A stretch of DNA of 64,000 bases from NCBI GenBank assembly GCA_037954665.1, contig JBBMOL010000081.1, positions 294,313 through 358,312 of the forward strand, given 5' to 3'. This DNA comes from Laguncularia racemosa. Taxonomy: Eukaryota > Streptophyta > Magnoliopsida > Myrtales > Combretaceae. How positions within the stretch are numbered: position 1 is the stretch's first letter; each line of letters starts with the position of its first letter. A model generated the notes under the pieces. That model worked only from the letters and a program-made list of their open reading frames with translations. It was not told the DNA's origin and did no database searches. Below, piece after piece: positions 1-10,615 of the stretch. A program made the position numbers and the translations under genes.

Positions 1-121
1 AAGTACAAAATATGAAGAGAAGGTTGGCTCAACATTCAAAAACTAGTCAAATGAATGAAACAAAGGATGGTTAAGCACTATACAAGAACTCTAGGAGGGG
101 AAAATTTCTTGTCTTGTGATA

Positions 122-756
122 AGTGGTATTAGAGCTAAAGGCTCTAAGTTACATCGAGCCACCTAAATTCTACCTAAGTGAAAATCAATGTGGGGATAAC
201 CTTATTAACAAAAGAGCTTATGTGGAAGAATCTTTAGAAGAGGAGCTACAACTAGGTAGAGGATACCGTTATAAGAGAAAAGGTAGTTATGTCACAAGTT
301 AAGGTTTTGTAATAAGAGTTGCCCAAATCATTATGAAAAAAAGAAAAGTATTTTAATGAGTCACTCAAACATTAGGTAACTTAACAAGTGGCAATCTCAA
401 AAGACATAGAGAGGGGGTAAGGGTGAGAGAGGAAGGCTATTGGAAGCCTAAAGTCCTAACTAAGATGATCTTAAGGTGAAGTTTGGTAACAGGTGGAGGT
501 GGGTGGTAATCATTTAAGGGAAGTACAACGGTAGGTTGCCTTACCATTGGGCAACTCATCAGGAGGAGATCTTAAAAGATGAAACGAGTGGGTAGGGGCA
601 AGAGAGGGATGTACATAGAAGCCTAAAGTCATGGCTAGAGAAGACCTTAGGTAAATTTTGACAATGAGTGGAGGAAGATGGCAATTTGGTTGAAGAAAGG
701 TTGTAGTAAGATATTAGCCTCATGATGAGAGCATTTCAAACTTAGATAGGGGAGAA
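122..756 (+). other. Non-coding interior with a 175-bp tandem duplication
   Basis: The segment starting near 421 (agagagga...agcctaaagtc...ggtggagg) recurs 175 bp later near 596-700 with similar spacing of its words. This suggests the interior grew by duplication. No gag, protease or polymerase motif is visible in any frame. Confidence 0.5.
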
Positions 757-1151
757 TGTCATGATCTATAATAGTAATGTGGAGTTAGAGGGATCAATTT
801 GGGTTTAATGTGCAGTAAGTGACATTAGCAGGGTAATTTTAGGCATTGGGCTCTCTAAAGGTAGGTCTGGCCACACATAAACAAACTCGCTAAGAGTTGA
901 TGTCGCTCTCCTAATAATGGTCATGGTAGGTCAAAACCAATTGACAAGGTTCATCTCCTCAATCATAAGAGGGACTATGGAAAAATCAATTAAGGGCACT
1001 CATGATGAAAGATGGGCTCAGAATAGTCTTAAGTAAAGGCCAAGAAGGTAAGAGTGGCTCACTATCCGAAAATGAGCAAAAAGTTTGGAAAAATAGATAG
1101 TCAAGTGCTATACGGGAACTTTAAGAGGGGAGAATCTCCCATTCTACAACA
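757..1151 (+). repeat. Right LTR of the TRIM-like element
   Basis: It begins TGTCATGATC after the polypurine tract and ends near CTACAACA, about 395 bp. Its last 120 bp align with positions 1-121. The end is set by the paired position just before the primer-binding site in the left copy. Confidence 0.6.
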
Positions 1152-2062
1152 CACACATGTGACCCTTGCATTCTAAAACCTTTACCTATCATATCATTTT
1201 GGGTACTATGATATAAAAGTATAACTTGCACTCATTAACTTTATACAAGATAGTATATAATTAATCAACGTTGATGAGATAACATAAATATTGTTGTATA
1301 TTATTGAAATTAAATCAGAGTGTTTAAGTGATGGGTCTCTTAGTTCTAAGCTTATTGTTTGTTGCTTTTGCAATTTTCATATGTTTTCAATAGATGACCA
1401 ACCCCCTATTTTTTATGGACATAGCATGATTTTTAAATATAACTATTAAAAACAAGTCTTGGAAAAAACTTATTAAACAAGTAGAGTATTAAAGGTACAT
1501 ATAAAATATATGCTTTTGTCTCATATACTAAATGCACTTTTAGTGTCATGTATTAAAAGTGCATTTAACTTATGCACCTTCAACGTACATATACTACAAA
1601 TAACTTTTGGAAAATAGTATTAAAAAAAATGATTTGGAAAAAAGGAGAAGCTAGCATTTGCATATTTGACCTTTGAATAATACAAGCAAAGATGAAAATG
1701 TTTTATTATTTCAAATACTATTTGTAGCACAAACAAAAATATTCAAATGCCTTTTTTGGTAGCTAGAAATAAATGGAACTCTTGTAAGTTCATTACTTTT
1801 CTTATGGCCCATTCACTTCATTGAATGGAATAAATGGGGAATTGAATTACAATTTAGTCAAAATGGAATAGACATGTAATAGCTATTATAAGCTTATTAT
1901 ATTGTTTAGTTCACATGAAAAGAATATAAATGATTATGCATGATAAAAGTAAAATAATAATTATACTTCTTCCAAGAAACCCAATTGTCAATATCAAGGT
2001 TAGTTGTAAACATATTGTTATTTATAGTGGTGGTGTTTTAATGGTAAGGGCATTTACATGAA
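1152..2062. other. AT-rich intergenic stretch
   Basis: I see no gene here. Positions about 1315-1400 match 49437-49515 (shared words such as tttaagtgat, cttagtt and cattttcatatgtt). This is the outermost block of the duplication that also holds the two dioxygenase pseudogenes. Confidence 0.5.
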
Positions 2063-3029
2063 TAGGGTTGTAAACCAGCCGAGCTAAGCCAAGTTAAGTT
2101 GAGTCGAACTTTTAAAGGCTTGAGCTCAGCTTGTTGAAAAATTATTGAACTTGTTGAGTTGAGCTTTTACTAAGCCTGAAAATTATAAGCTCAAGTTTGA
2201 ACTTGTTAAGGAATTTGAGACTTGAGCTAAGCTCTTGCTTAGATAAACAAACTTAAACAAACCCAAGTTGGAGGTCAAGCTTGTTTAGATAAACAAGTCT
2301 AGACAAGCTTAAGCTTGAGCTCATTTAAATAAACTAATAAAAAATGAGCTTAAGTTTAAATTAAAGCTTGAAATTAATTCAAAACTTCAAAAAAAAAAAA
2401 ACCTTTTCATCTTTTTTCATTGAAATTAATTTAAATGTTATTATTTCAAACATAAATTCATAAGATAACAATAAATGATTGCATCTATGTTTCAAAGTTT
2501 ACTATTCCTTAATATCAAGGTAACAAAAAAAAGGGAAGGTTCCAAAACATAAGTTTTAAGTGACTATATCGAAAAAGTCCCTCTTATGTCATATTTTTAA
2601 TATAATGTGACTTTTAATATAATATATCAATTTGTGAGTCTGCTCTTGAGCCTGTTTGCAACCCAACTTGTTAATAATATAAACCTACTCATAAGTATGC
2701 TCATAAGCTTGTAGGCAAGCCTATTCATGAGCCAACTCGATAACAACATAAACGAACCTACATACAAGCCCGTTCTTAAGCCTATTTATAAGCTAACTCA
2801 TTAACAATATAAACAAGTTTACTTATGAGCTTATTTATGAGTCGACTTGTTAACATTATAAACAAACTTGCTTACAAACCTACTCTTAAGCTGGCTTGTG
2901 AGCCCAAATAGGAGCTCGAGCTCAACTTGTTTAAATAAATGAGCATTATTTTAAGCATAATCTTGCCTCGTTTACTAATTAAGTTTGAGCCGAGTAACTT
3001 GTGAGTGGCTTGGTTCATTGGTAGCCCTA
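2063..3029. mobile_element. hAT-like non-autonomous DNA transposon
   Basis: The left end TAGGGTTGTAAACCAGCCGAG and the right end, read on the other strand as TAGGGCTACCAATGAACCAAG, form imperfect terminal inverted repeats. They are flanked by 8-bp direct repeats, tacatgaa (2055-2062) and tacataga (3030-3037), matching at six of eight positions. Both traits fit the hAT superfamily, as does the GAGCTCGAGC-type composition that is widespread in plants. There is no transposase frame. The interior carries several diverged units of about 50-60 bp containing aacaatataaac and cttatgagc words (about 2640-2900). Confidence 0.7.
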
Positions 3030-3037
3030 TACATAGA

Positions 3038-4597
3038 GATTAATAAATAAGTCATTGAACAACAATTCATAAATAGCCAATTGGATCTATTCTACTAAAA
3101 GGCATTTGGAAGATGTTTTCTTCAAGTCTTGGGTGGTTTTTGTGTATGAAGCAAAATCCATAGAAGTCGCATATACAAAATATGATATTTGAGTTTTTAG
3201 AATTTTTCAATAAACTGGCATGTTCTGTATGCCAATTTCTTAATTTTTAAATTAATTTTTGTGGAATTCGGATTTCTTTACTTGCGACTTTCTATTTTCA
3301 TATCAAATTGTGTTGAAGTCATATTCACTCGACACGCCTTTATAATAATTACATATTCCTTATGACAGTATGAATGTGCCTTCGCTACCTTGCTCGCCTA
3401 ATGTTTGTTGCAAATACCTTTTTTCAATAATTACTCACTGTAACTTGGTTCTAATTGTATGTGTTGTACACTTAATGTATGTAACGGCTTGATTAACCAT
3501 GTTAAATGATGAGTCAATTAGTGGTGAGACTAAAGACAAATCCCTACTTCAGCATTCCAGCATGTAACACTATGCTTAAATATAAATTTCATCGTTACCT
3601 ACAATCTTGCAATCACATTGAATGATACTTACTAGTGATTATAGCTCAATTTAGTTTAGTTTATTGATGTAGTTTTTCACCAAAATATGGTTCTTTGTTT
3701 AGTTTTAATAAATCAGGTTCGGACCTTGCCTAGAATTCACTAAAGCATTTCTTGTTGGTTTTGTAAACCTGACTAAGAAGCCTAATTCTTTTCAAAACTA
3801 GATGCAACAGCTTATACAGGGTTGCAAGAGTTTTCAGTTATTAGTAATTTACATATTTCATGAATTTTTTTCTAATATCAATATGTTGATAGTTAGAGCT
3901 ATTAGTGTGTTACTTCCATATACGAAGCCATAATAGAAGTTGTCAAGGTAATTGATACAAGTAATTGATTCCATATAAAATATCAATTTGGGATAGTTGC
4001 AAATTCACCTCCAACACTATTAATAAACTTATAAACTTTTAGAACATGTCTTCATATCTCTGCAATTTTCGAAAATATGCACATTTCTTTCAAGTTGTTT
4101 TTGAAACTTCCATACCTTCACCAAGCAAGCTACAACAGAGGGATCACCAAAGTAGGGGATTGAAGCGAGCGAAGTTTGAACCATTAGGAGCGTGGGGTCT
4201 ACTTGCATGTGATATTTAAGAGTGCATTCGTAATTTTCTCTTTTTTCCCTTCAATATATCTATTTTTGATCATATTAATTGTCACAATTACTTTTCATTT
4301 TGCATAATATTTTTCTAATCAAGAATAATATATGTATATGATAATTGAGTATAAATGAGGTGGTGTTGTAATCACAACAAAATGCGTTATGGCCCTTTAT
4401 GGACTAAATGTTCATTACATTCTCCTAAAGACTTTACAAAAATTTTCATAAAACATATATAAAATCAAAATCAATTCAAATTAAACTTGATAAAAGGAAA
4501 GACACTATGTCATAGCAATTTGTAACCTCATGTACAGATACTTATTTTGAATATTACTATCCTTATGGCTTCATAACACATCCTAGACCAACACTAG
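3038..4597. other. 3' flank of pseudogene copy 1, part of a duplicated segment
   Basis: There is no reading frame of note. About 3440-3600 matches 49550-49690, and about 4240-4590 matches 49995-50355, in the same order and orientation as the genes next to them. The flank therefore duplicated together with the dioxygenase gene. Further AT-rich sequence separates the blocks here. Confidence 0.55.
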
Positions 4598-5163
4598 TTA
4601 AACTTTAGCAAAGTCTATTGTCTTCTTTCCATCATGGCTCTTTTTGAAAAAGTGTTTAACATAATCAAAATACAGAACTTTATTATAAATTGCCTTCTCA
4701 CCACTTGCTAACACCTCAGAGAATAGGCCAATCACAACTTGTGGCTTAGGATTCACAAAAATTGTCACTGATATCCTATTTTTTGTTCCATTAGTCGACA
4801 ATTGGTGTTCAACACTCCTACATCGACCATTGCTCATTATTTAGAGTGCATCTCCAATCTTGATCACTAGTGAGCCATTAATTGGAGGAACATGAATCCA
4901 CTAATCCTTATTTTCCCGAACATAGAGGCCATTGATGTCATCCTAAAGAAGGATGGTAAGTGTTGACACGTTAGAGTGGCAACCAACACCTACTTTTAGC
5001 TTAGGATTTCGATATATGGGATAGTAGTTTAGGTTAATTTTCACCAAACCTTTTAAATGTGATTCTTTTGTTTTATCTAGATTTACATTTAGTCCCTCAT
5101 AAGGATTTCCAAAAGCTTTCCTACAAGGGACTTAGATTTCTTCATGTAGTCCAAGGCTTGATC
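4598..5163 (-). pseudogene. Copy 1, last exon (double-stranded beta-helix domain)
   Basis: It opens after an AG acceptor (5165-5164) with GATCAAGCC and matches copy 2 through to DFAKV and the stop. Stops interrupt it, for example TAG after NKD and TAA after GDAL. The open tail starting MSNGRCRSVEH keeps the histidine of the distal iron site, which copy 2 has lost. The join to the upstream exon appears one base short for a clean frame compared with copy 2. Confidence 0.75.
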
Positions 5164-5602
5164 CTTGCAAGATAAGAACACATATCATATATATTGATGA
5201 CTATATTGTAATGAAACATCTATGTTATGTGAAGAATAATCATCACACATTAGGAAAAAAATCGTAATTTAGAATAATTAGTTATCAATATATATGAATG
5301 TGAGTGATTTTCTTTGAATAAGCATTTATTGTATTCATAGATTTTGAAAGCTTTAAAAGTTTATGTAGGTTTTTCTTTTTATTTATTTATTTTACCCTTT
5401 AATCTATGTTCAAAATTTATTACTACTGGACTAGACTTCCCCGGTAGTAATAGTTCCATAAATTGGTTTCTAAAAACTATGATAGGGCCGGCTTTGCTCG
5501 TAATAGTATGATGGTGCCTGAGATCGAGAATATACATACGCTATGCGTAAGTCATATGTTCATTAATTCATCTGATGTTAGTTAGAGGTAGCATTGGATT
5601 AC
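5164..5602 (-). other. Intron of copy 1
   Basis: It is about 439 bp with a GT donor at 5602-5601 and an AG acceptor at 5165-5164. It aligns with the 438-bp intron of copy 2 (for example the shared words atattgatgactatattg and atgtgaagaataatca), so both genes had this intron before duplication. The copies are therefore DNA duplicates, not retrocopies. Confidence 0.65.
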
Positions 5603-5950
5603 CTGTTAACGGGAGGCCATAATGCAGAAGCTGACTCCTCAGAGACGTAGAAAAGACTGAGATAGTCCTTCCACACACTGTTGCTTGGTGGCATCTCCTA
5701 TGGGTACTTCCTTTTCTCCTCAGCCGGCAATTCGAAAAACCGGGATGTGGCCTCCTTCACATTCTCTAGAACTTCCAGGGGTACTCCATGGTTAACAACC
5801 TGGAAGAAACCCCATTTGGAAGCCGCTTCACATATGGACTCGGCAACTTTCGGATCATCCCATTTCGACATGTCGATGATGGGAACCGCTTCCTTTTCTC
5901 CCTCCCCGTCATGAGAATTGATGAGATCCATGATGGCAGCCAAGCCAGAA
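5603..5950 (-). pseudogene. Copy 1, exon 1 downstream part
   Basis: This part carries the start of the dioxygenase N-terminal domain: VPIIDMSKW, VAESICEAASKWGFFQVVNH, GVPLEVLENV and FFELPAEEKRKYP, then an in-frame TAG. After it comes PSNSV joined directly to WKDYLSLFYVSEESASALWPPV. Copy 2 has about 15 residues (RFGTSFSPQAEKALE) at that join, so copy 1 suffered an in-frame deletion. The exon ends at a GT donor (5602-5601). The upstream boundary with the gypsy fragment is placed to within a few tens of bases. Confidence 0.75.
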
Positions 5951-5958
5951 GATAGAAT

Positions 5959-6150
5959 GTGGATCCTCTTGAAGTGCCACCTAGACCTATCACAAGAACT
6001 CGAGTAAAACGATTCAAGGAAGCACTTAACGGGTTGATAAATGATGTCCATGAAGTCGGAAAGGATTGGAGCAATCATAAAGTTGGAAAGGATTGGAATA
6101 ACCATGGGAATGCCCTTGCTCTTGTACAAGTCATAACGGATACGGGATGA
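5959..6150 (+). pseudogene. C-terminal fragment of gypsy polyprotein
   Basis: This open stretch of 63 codons carries PITRTRVKRFKEAL and a short internal duplication (VGKDWSNHK / VGKDWNNHG). The TGA stop overlaps the first bases of the LTR, as is common at the 3' end of gypsy coding regions. Nothing catalytic is present. Confidence 0.5.
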
Positions 6151-6781
6151 AGAGGGCGTGTCTTTACAAGGCACGGCCGTGTAGGAGTCTCAAGGTTACA
6201 CAGAATCAGACACGGTCATATACACGGCTAAAAGGCACGGCCGTGTATGGAGTCAAGAAAATCCACAGAAAAAGATACACGGCTAGAAGTACACGGTCGT
6301 GTACATTTCCAATGCTGGTTGTGTATATTCAACATTGGCTCAAGGCCGGCTCTAAGGCCGCTGGCCTTCATGTCTACACCGCCGGCCTACATGTTTGTTT
6401 TGTTGATTTTTACGTAACTTATCCAAGTTATGTCGTTTTGGGCTTTATTGTTACGAATTGTAAACCCTAATATAAAGCTTCTAGGGTTAGAATATAGAAG
6501 ATAGAACATTGAAAGTTTGAAAACACCTTTGAGAGAATTCCTTTTCTTGGTTCTTTAAAGAACCAACCTAGAACTTATCGGATTTTATTTCCGTGGCGTT
6601 CATCCCGACTTATCAATCGGTCTTTCATCCCGATTATGGCGTTTTCATATTATACCAAGGTTCTTGTCTCGCTTATAGACAACGGGTTGCGGTTTCCACT
6701 TGAGGGTGTTTGGCATCTTAGATAACAAATTCCGAACGTATTGGTATTGGGTTTCGTCACACGTTGGCGTGGTTCGTATCA
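6148..6781 (+). repeat. 3' LTR of the gypsy fragment in copy 1
   Basis: It begins TGAAGAGG and ends CGTATCA (about 634 bp). It contains two CACGGCCGTG palindromes near 6173 and 6237. Its last 250 bp (aacttatcgg, ttcatcc, taccaaggttcttgtctcg, tatagacaa) resemble the LTR ends of element F at 19060-19284 and 22510-22739, so it is a relative of that family. Confidence 0.65.
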
Positions 6782-6978
6782 GTTAGGAATCCAATCAAAC
6801 CGATCTCGCATCAAGAATCATCCACTATAATTCTTTCTTCTGGTGGTTGAACATATTGTTTTGGGAGTGCTTGGAGGCCAATATCAGAGAGACCCTTCCT
6901 TGACACCATTTCCTAGATTTAGGACAAAGTAGTGATGTCCAAGTTGTTTGAATCTGCTGTTGTAACCGTTGGGGTCAT
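6782..6978 (-). pseudogene. Copy 1, exon 1 upstream part (N-terminus)
   Basis: The ATG at 6978-6976 opens MTPTVTTADSNNLDIT. The frame then slips so that FVLNLGNGVK is read, and a 4-bp insertion-like slip returns it to GLSDIGLQALPKQYVQPPEE. Stops TAA and TAG lie in the original frame between the two slips, and TGA follows IIVDDS. The GLSDxGLxxLPxQYxxPPEER pattern is the usual N-terminus of F6'H-type enzymes. The part ends at the gypsy LTR junction at 6781/6782. Confidence 0.75.
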
Positions 6979-6986
6979 TGAAGATA

Positions 6987-7142
6987 GCTTAAAAGCTTAG
7001 TTGAAGCGAAATACTAAATATATAGATCTGTGCATGTTGCTTAAAAACTTAGTTGAAGCGAAATACTAAATGTATAGATCTATGTATGTTGCTTAAAAAC
7101 TTAGTTGAAGCGAAGTACTAAATGTATAGAACTCTGTATGTT
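6987..7142. repeat. 52-bp minisatellite, three units, directly upstream of copy 1 start codon
   Basis: Units begin at 6987, 7039 and 7091, each starting GCTTAAAA and running through AGTTGAAGCGAA and TACTAAAT. The period is 52 bp with few differences. The block starts 9 bp upstream of the ATG of pseudogene copy 1, where the 5' untranslated region or core promoter would be. Confidence 0.85.
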
Positions 7143-8146
7143 GCTCCTGCTATGTGTGTTTTTTTGGTGATTTTTACGTGACCGAGAGTTTATATGAGAG
7201 ACTGGTCTCACCTACCATGGGGAGTAGTTTCAAGCAATGTGGAACTAAATATTATCGACCAGCTAACCTCGCGTGGAAATTGCCTCTCTTCCAGGCTTGT
7301 GTTGTTCATGCCGTACAGCATTTACATCAGCCATTGAACACAAATCCCATGTCATCCAACGACAGTATCCGAACCAGCCAAAAAAAAAAAAAAAAAAACA
7401 TTCGGTAGAGGAAAAGTTACATTTATATAGCCAACGTCGTACCTCGTGTTTTGCCAAAATTTCGTTGGAAGAATTGTATAGCCAATGGCTTTGATTTATT
7501 TGTTGACCTCAATGATATTAGGTACCAAAAAGTGTCCAGTTATATTTCAAGGTTAAAATTTTGATGTGCTCAATTTTAATTGCATTACTCATGAGTTGAA
7601 ACCAAAAAAATAGGAAAAGATCTCACTTAATGCGTTTCCAATTCATCAATTAAAATTAAATTAAGAGAAATGATCGACTATATTTTACTAAATAATGTAA
7701 GTTTTTTCTTTTTTCTTTTTAATTTCTTTCATTAAAATTTTTTCCATTACCCAACTAGCTACTATCATTTGCTACCATCAAAACACTAACGACCCTTTTA
7801 TTAGATTGTAACAGAGATAAAATGAAATAGTTATTTCCTTTTAATTAATTATTATTTTATTTATTTGGAAAAATGAGAAGAGTATTTTAATTCTTATGGA
7901 TTTTCTATTTCCACTCTATTGGGAATAAACATACTTGAGAAAATGTAGAATTTTTTATTCTCTTTATAGAGGGAATAAACAATTTAAATATTATAACTAT
8001 TATATCCTTATTAATTTTACAATTAATTACCAAATAGAGGTAATAATAGTTTTATTTGTATTCTTAACTAATATTATAATTAATGAGGTTAAGTAAACAC
8101 TAGCAAAAGTATTTTTTTGTAATGAAAAATTACATGAAGTAAATAC
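7143..8146. other. Upstream region of copy 1; no gene seen
   Basis: This is the expected promoter side of copy 1. It holds a run of 18 A at 7381-7398 and becomes very AT-rich after 7500. I could not pick a TATA box with confidence. It ends in AATAC (8142-8146), the left target duplication of element F. Confidence 0.4.
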
Positions 8147-8727
8147 TGATGAAGATCATTGTAACGCCCTGAATCCCGGACCGTGCTACTGCTCGCCACA
8201 TGTCCTTATCTCATAAGAATACGTTAAGGCTCTGAATTAACTCTGATACATTTGAACCTATAACTCCTATATAAAAACATTTCACACATCCCTAAAATTC
8301 AGATAATAACTTCATAAACCATATCAAAATCTAATGCAACGGAAGTCTTTAAACACCAAAATAATATTCTCAAAAGATATTGTCTATTACAGTTAAATAA
8401 CATAAATATCCTAAAACTTAATTACCATAATAATAATGGAAATCTTTGTCTTCGTCCTCCTCTCTCTGTGGCTTACCCAAACCCTAGTCATCTTTTAGGT
8501 TCTCATCTCCCTCAATCACCTACATCTAAAAATGTTTCCTAAAGGCTGAGCTAATGTTCAGTACGTATAACACAAACACACACGCATGAACAAACATGAA
8601 CAAGTGTTACACACGTTATGCAGTATTTAAACACAAACAACCATTTCCTTAATACATTTTAGGTCCACAAGCATCAACAAGATACTAATGACCCCCTTAA
8701 TACACTTAACACATTGGAGCAAGATTT

Positions 8728-8990
8728 GGTGATGAGAACTACCACTACGGGCCCTAAACCCATGATCCCTTGATCCTTAAACTTGGTGATGGGAACTACC
8801 ATTACGGGCTCCACACCCATGTACACTTAAACCTTAAAGTTGGTGATGGGAACTGCCACTATAGGCTTCATACCCATGTACACTTAAACCTTAAACTTGG
8901 TTATGGGAACTACCACTATAGGTCCCACACCCATGTACACTTAAACCTAATGATGGGAACTGCCACTACGGGCCTCACACTCATTTACAC
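8728..8990. repeat. 57-bp tandem repeats in the T 3' LTR
   Basis: The word ggtgatggga and its variants recur at 8728, 8785, 8842 and 8899 (57-bp steps) and again at 8949. Each unit has aactaccactacgggc-like and cccatgtacacttaaacc-like parts. The apparent peptide repeats here come from this and not from a gene. Confidence 0.8.
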
Positions 8991-9607
8991 TTAACCATTT
9001 AATCAACATTCAGCCTAGATCATTTCCCAGCACAACTCTACTAGGGATAACATCACATAAGGATCATTAGGGTGCTCCCTAAGGATTTGCCACTATGGCC
9101 CCCTAGGCTGAGCTAAGCACATACAACATACAAGTTAAACACTTAAGCCAAATCATTCAACTTAATCAATTTCAACACATACACTAACTTAAGCAAACAT
9201 AGAACAGCACATAAGTTACACATACCTTGAATCCTAGCCTTAAGCACTTCTTGGTCTTGGACGTAAGCTAAGTTGAAATCTATGTAGTACTCAATCTAAG
9301 ATCAATATCATTCTCTTATTTCTCTTAATCCTATTTCTTGATTTCTCTAGGGCCTTACTAGCTATCTAGGTTGCGTGGAAATTAGTTTAATTTGAAGTTA
9401 AATGAATATATAATTATGTTATACTTTATTTAACATGGTCATGTTGAGGACCGTGTTGCTCAACATGGGCTGAAACACGACTGTGTTAAGGGTCGTGTAT
9501 CTTTCGGTGTAAAATTAATTTCAATATGATTAGAATACAACCGTGTTGGGAGGTCGTGTTCATCTTCATTCAACACGGTCTAAACACGACTATGTTAGGA
9601 GGCCATA

Positions 9608-10615
9608 TGATGGGAATTTTTCTAGCAACGTAGATGATTATAGAACTCGATTTGGATGATGATCCAAATCACTCATATGTTACCTTTATTTCTTTTATCT
9701 AATAAATATTTAAGTAATAATCTTACAGGTACAATAATATTTCTCCACTAGATGCCAAATGACTCATTTGTTGATCGCTTAAGGACATCATCGGATTCTC
9801 ATCTAATGGCCCAATGTGATCGTATCGCCTCGATGCATTGGCTCTGAGGATTCTTACTATTTTTGTATTTGTAATTGTTTCTTTGGACTATTTATGCTGT
9901 AATCTTTCTTTTTTTAGGACACTTTTATTTGCTTGTCATTGTCTTTTAAGACCGACCACCTTAAAAGTGGTATAGTTGTAATTTTGTGAACTTTTTAATC
10001 CTAAAGGGAGCAAGTATAAATACTTGCTTAAGTAGGGTTTTGAGGAGCTTTTGATAATTTTCAGAAAAATACTTCACATGTGAGGGTTAAGATGTTCCTA
10101 AATCCAAATTGCTCTTATCAATTTCAATCCCAAGAATTAGAATTGTGGCGAGTTGCAACAAAGAGAAATTGTGAGTAATATCAATTCATTTTTGTTGTGT
10201 TTCCTTTTCATCACTAGTGAGCTATATCTAGGGTTGAATTGGATGTTTCTTGATCGAATTAGATTACATTTGTAATCAATTTCATGTTGTTATAATTGAT
10301 TGGTTTTAGCCTTTAGTTTAACCATTAATTTTACTACCTTAGAACTGTGGATTGGCTTTGTTGGGAAAGTGGATCTCGGATTGGTTCTTGCTGTTCTTGT
10401 GTGTTAATCACGTGGCATTTCAATTGTGTTTAGTGTTGCAATTGAGGATTTTATCATTGTGGTTTTGTTTGTATGAAAGTTATAGCATTCAGAATCATTT
10501 TACTCCATTAGGGTTCACGCAATTCTTGGAACTTTTGAGCCGATATTGGACTAGTGCATTGAGGTTTATAATTTGCTCCAATTGTAAGTGCTTAACCCCT
10601 ATTTTAAGCACATCA
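9608..10615 (+). mobile_element. Solo LTR inside the T 3' LTR
   Basis: It opens TGATGGGAAT and ends AAGCACATCA. Flanking duplications are CCATA (9603-9607) and CCATG (10616-10620). The other LTR of T has the unoccupied site. A TATAAATA box lies at about 10015. It shares ends and the AGTATAAATACTTG block with the LTRs at 37088, 38651 and 42795, so it is the same superfamily of LTRs. It formed by recombination between two LTRs of a full element. Confidence 0.85.

Larger units (their letters stand above)
1..1151 (+). mobile_element. Short coding-free LTR retroelement (TRIM-like), left LTR cut by window edge
   Basis: Positions 1-121 and 1030-1151 are diverged copies of the same sequence, most of the differences near the end being transitions, so they read as the ends of two LTRs. 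Directly after the first is a primer-binding site for initiator methionine tRNA (124-135, one change from TGGTATCAGAGC). Directly before the second is a polypurine tract (about 744-756), after which the LTR opens with TG at 757. The interior is only about 635 bp and has no reading frame or protein domain that I can recognise, which fits a non-autonomous TRIM-type element mobilised by proteins from another element. The left flank is outside the window, so no target duplication can be checked. It could also be a heavily deleted gypsy element. Confidence 0.62.
5951..6781 (+). mobile_element. 3' end of a Ty3/gypsy element inside exon 1 of copy 1
   Basis: On the plus strand, 5959-6147 encodes a peptide with PPRPITRTRVKRFKEALNGL, a tail often found at the end of plant gypsy polyproteins. 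It runs directly into an LTR (6148-6781). The 5' LTR and nearly all of the coding region are missing, so the insertion was later cut by deletion. No target duplication is visible: the flank after the LTR is gttag and the left junction is internal to the element. It lies opposite to the dioxygenase gene. Confidence 0.68.
4598..6978 (-). pseudogene. Feruloyl-CoA 6'-hydroxylase-like 2OG-Fe(II) dioxygenase, copy 1, broken
   Basis: Intact relatives use 2-oxoglutarate, Fe(II) and O2 to ortho-hydroxylate feruloyl-CoA in the cytosol; the product cyclises to scopoletin. The order on the minus strand is: start codon at 6978-6976; N-terminal stretch with GLSDIGLQALPKQY and QPPEER; an inserted gypsy fragment (about 5951-6781); a second exon part with PIIDMS and WGFFQVVNHGVPLEVL; an intron (5164-5602); and a last exon ending KKSHDGKK, DFAKV and TAA at 4598. 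It cannot work. Exon 1 is split, frame changes and stops lie near the start, a stop follows EEKRKYP at about 5696, a block of about 15 codons is missing between PSNSV and WKDYL, and the last exon has stops (for example CAA to TAA before IMSNG). The family call rests on resemblance of many blocks and is firmer than the exact substrate. Confidence 0.85.

Noticed and set aside
7154..7494. Frames around 18-A run upstream of copy 1
   Set aside because: They depend on the poly-A run (poly-lysine) and overlap in all directions; no homology recognised.
8770..8994. Repetitive 74-codon frame (YHYGLHTHVHLNLK units; also 17036-17260)
   Set aside because: It is the translation of 57-bp tandem repeats inside the T LTRs, present in both LTRs, and non-coding.
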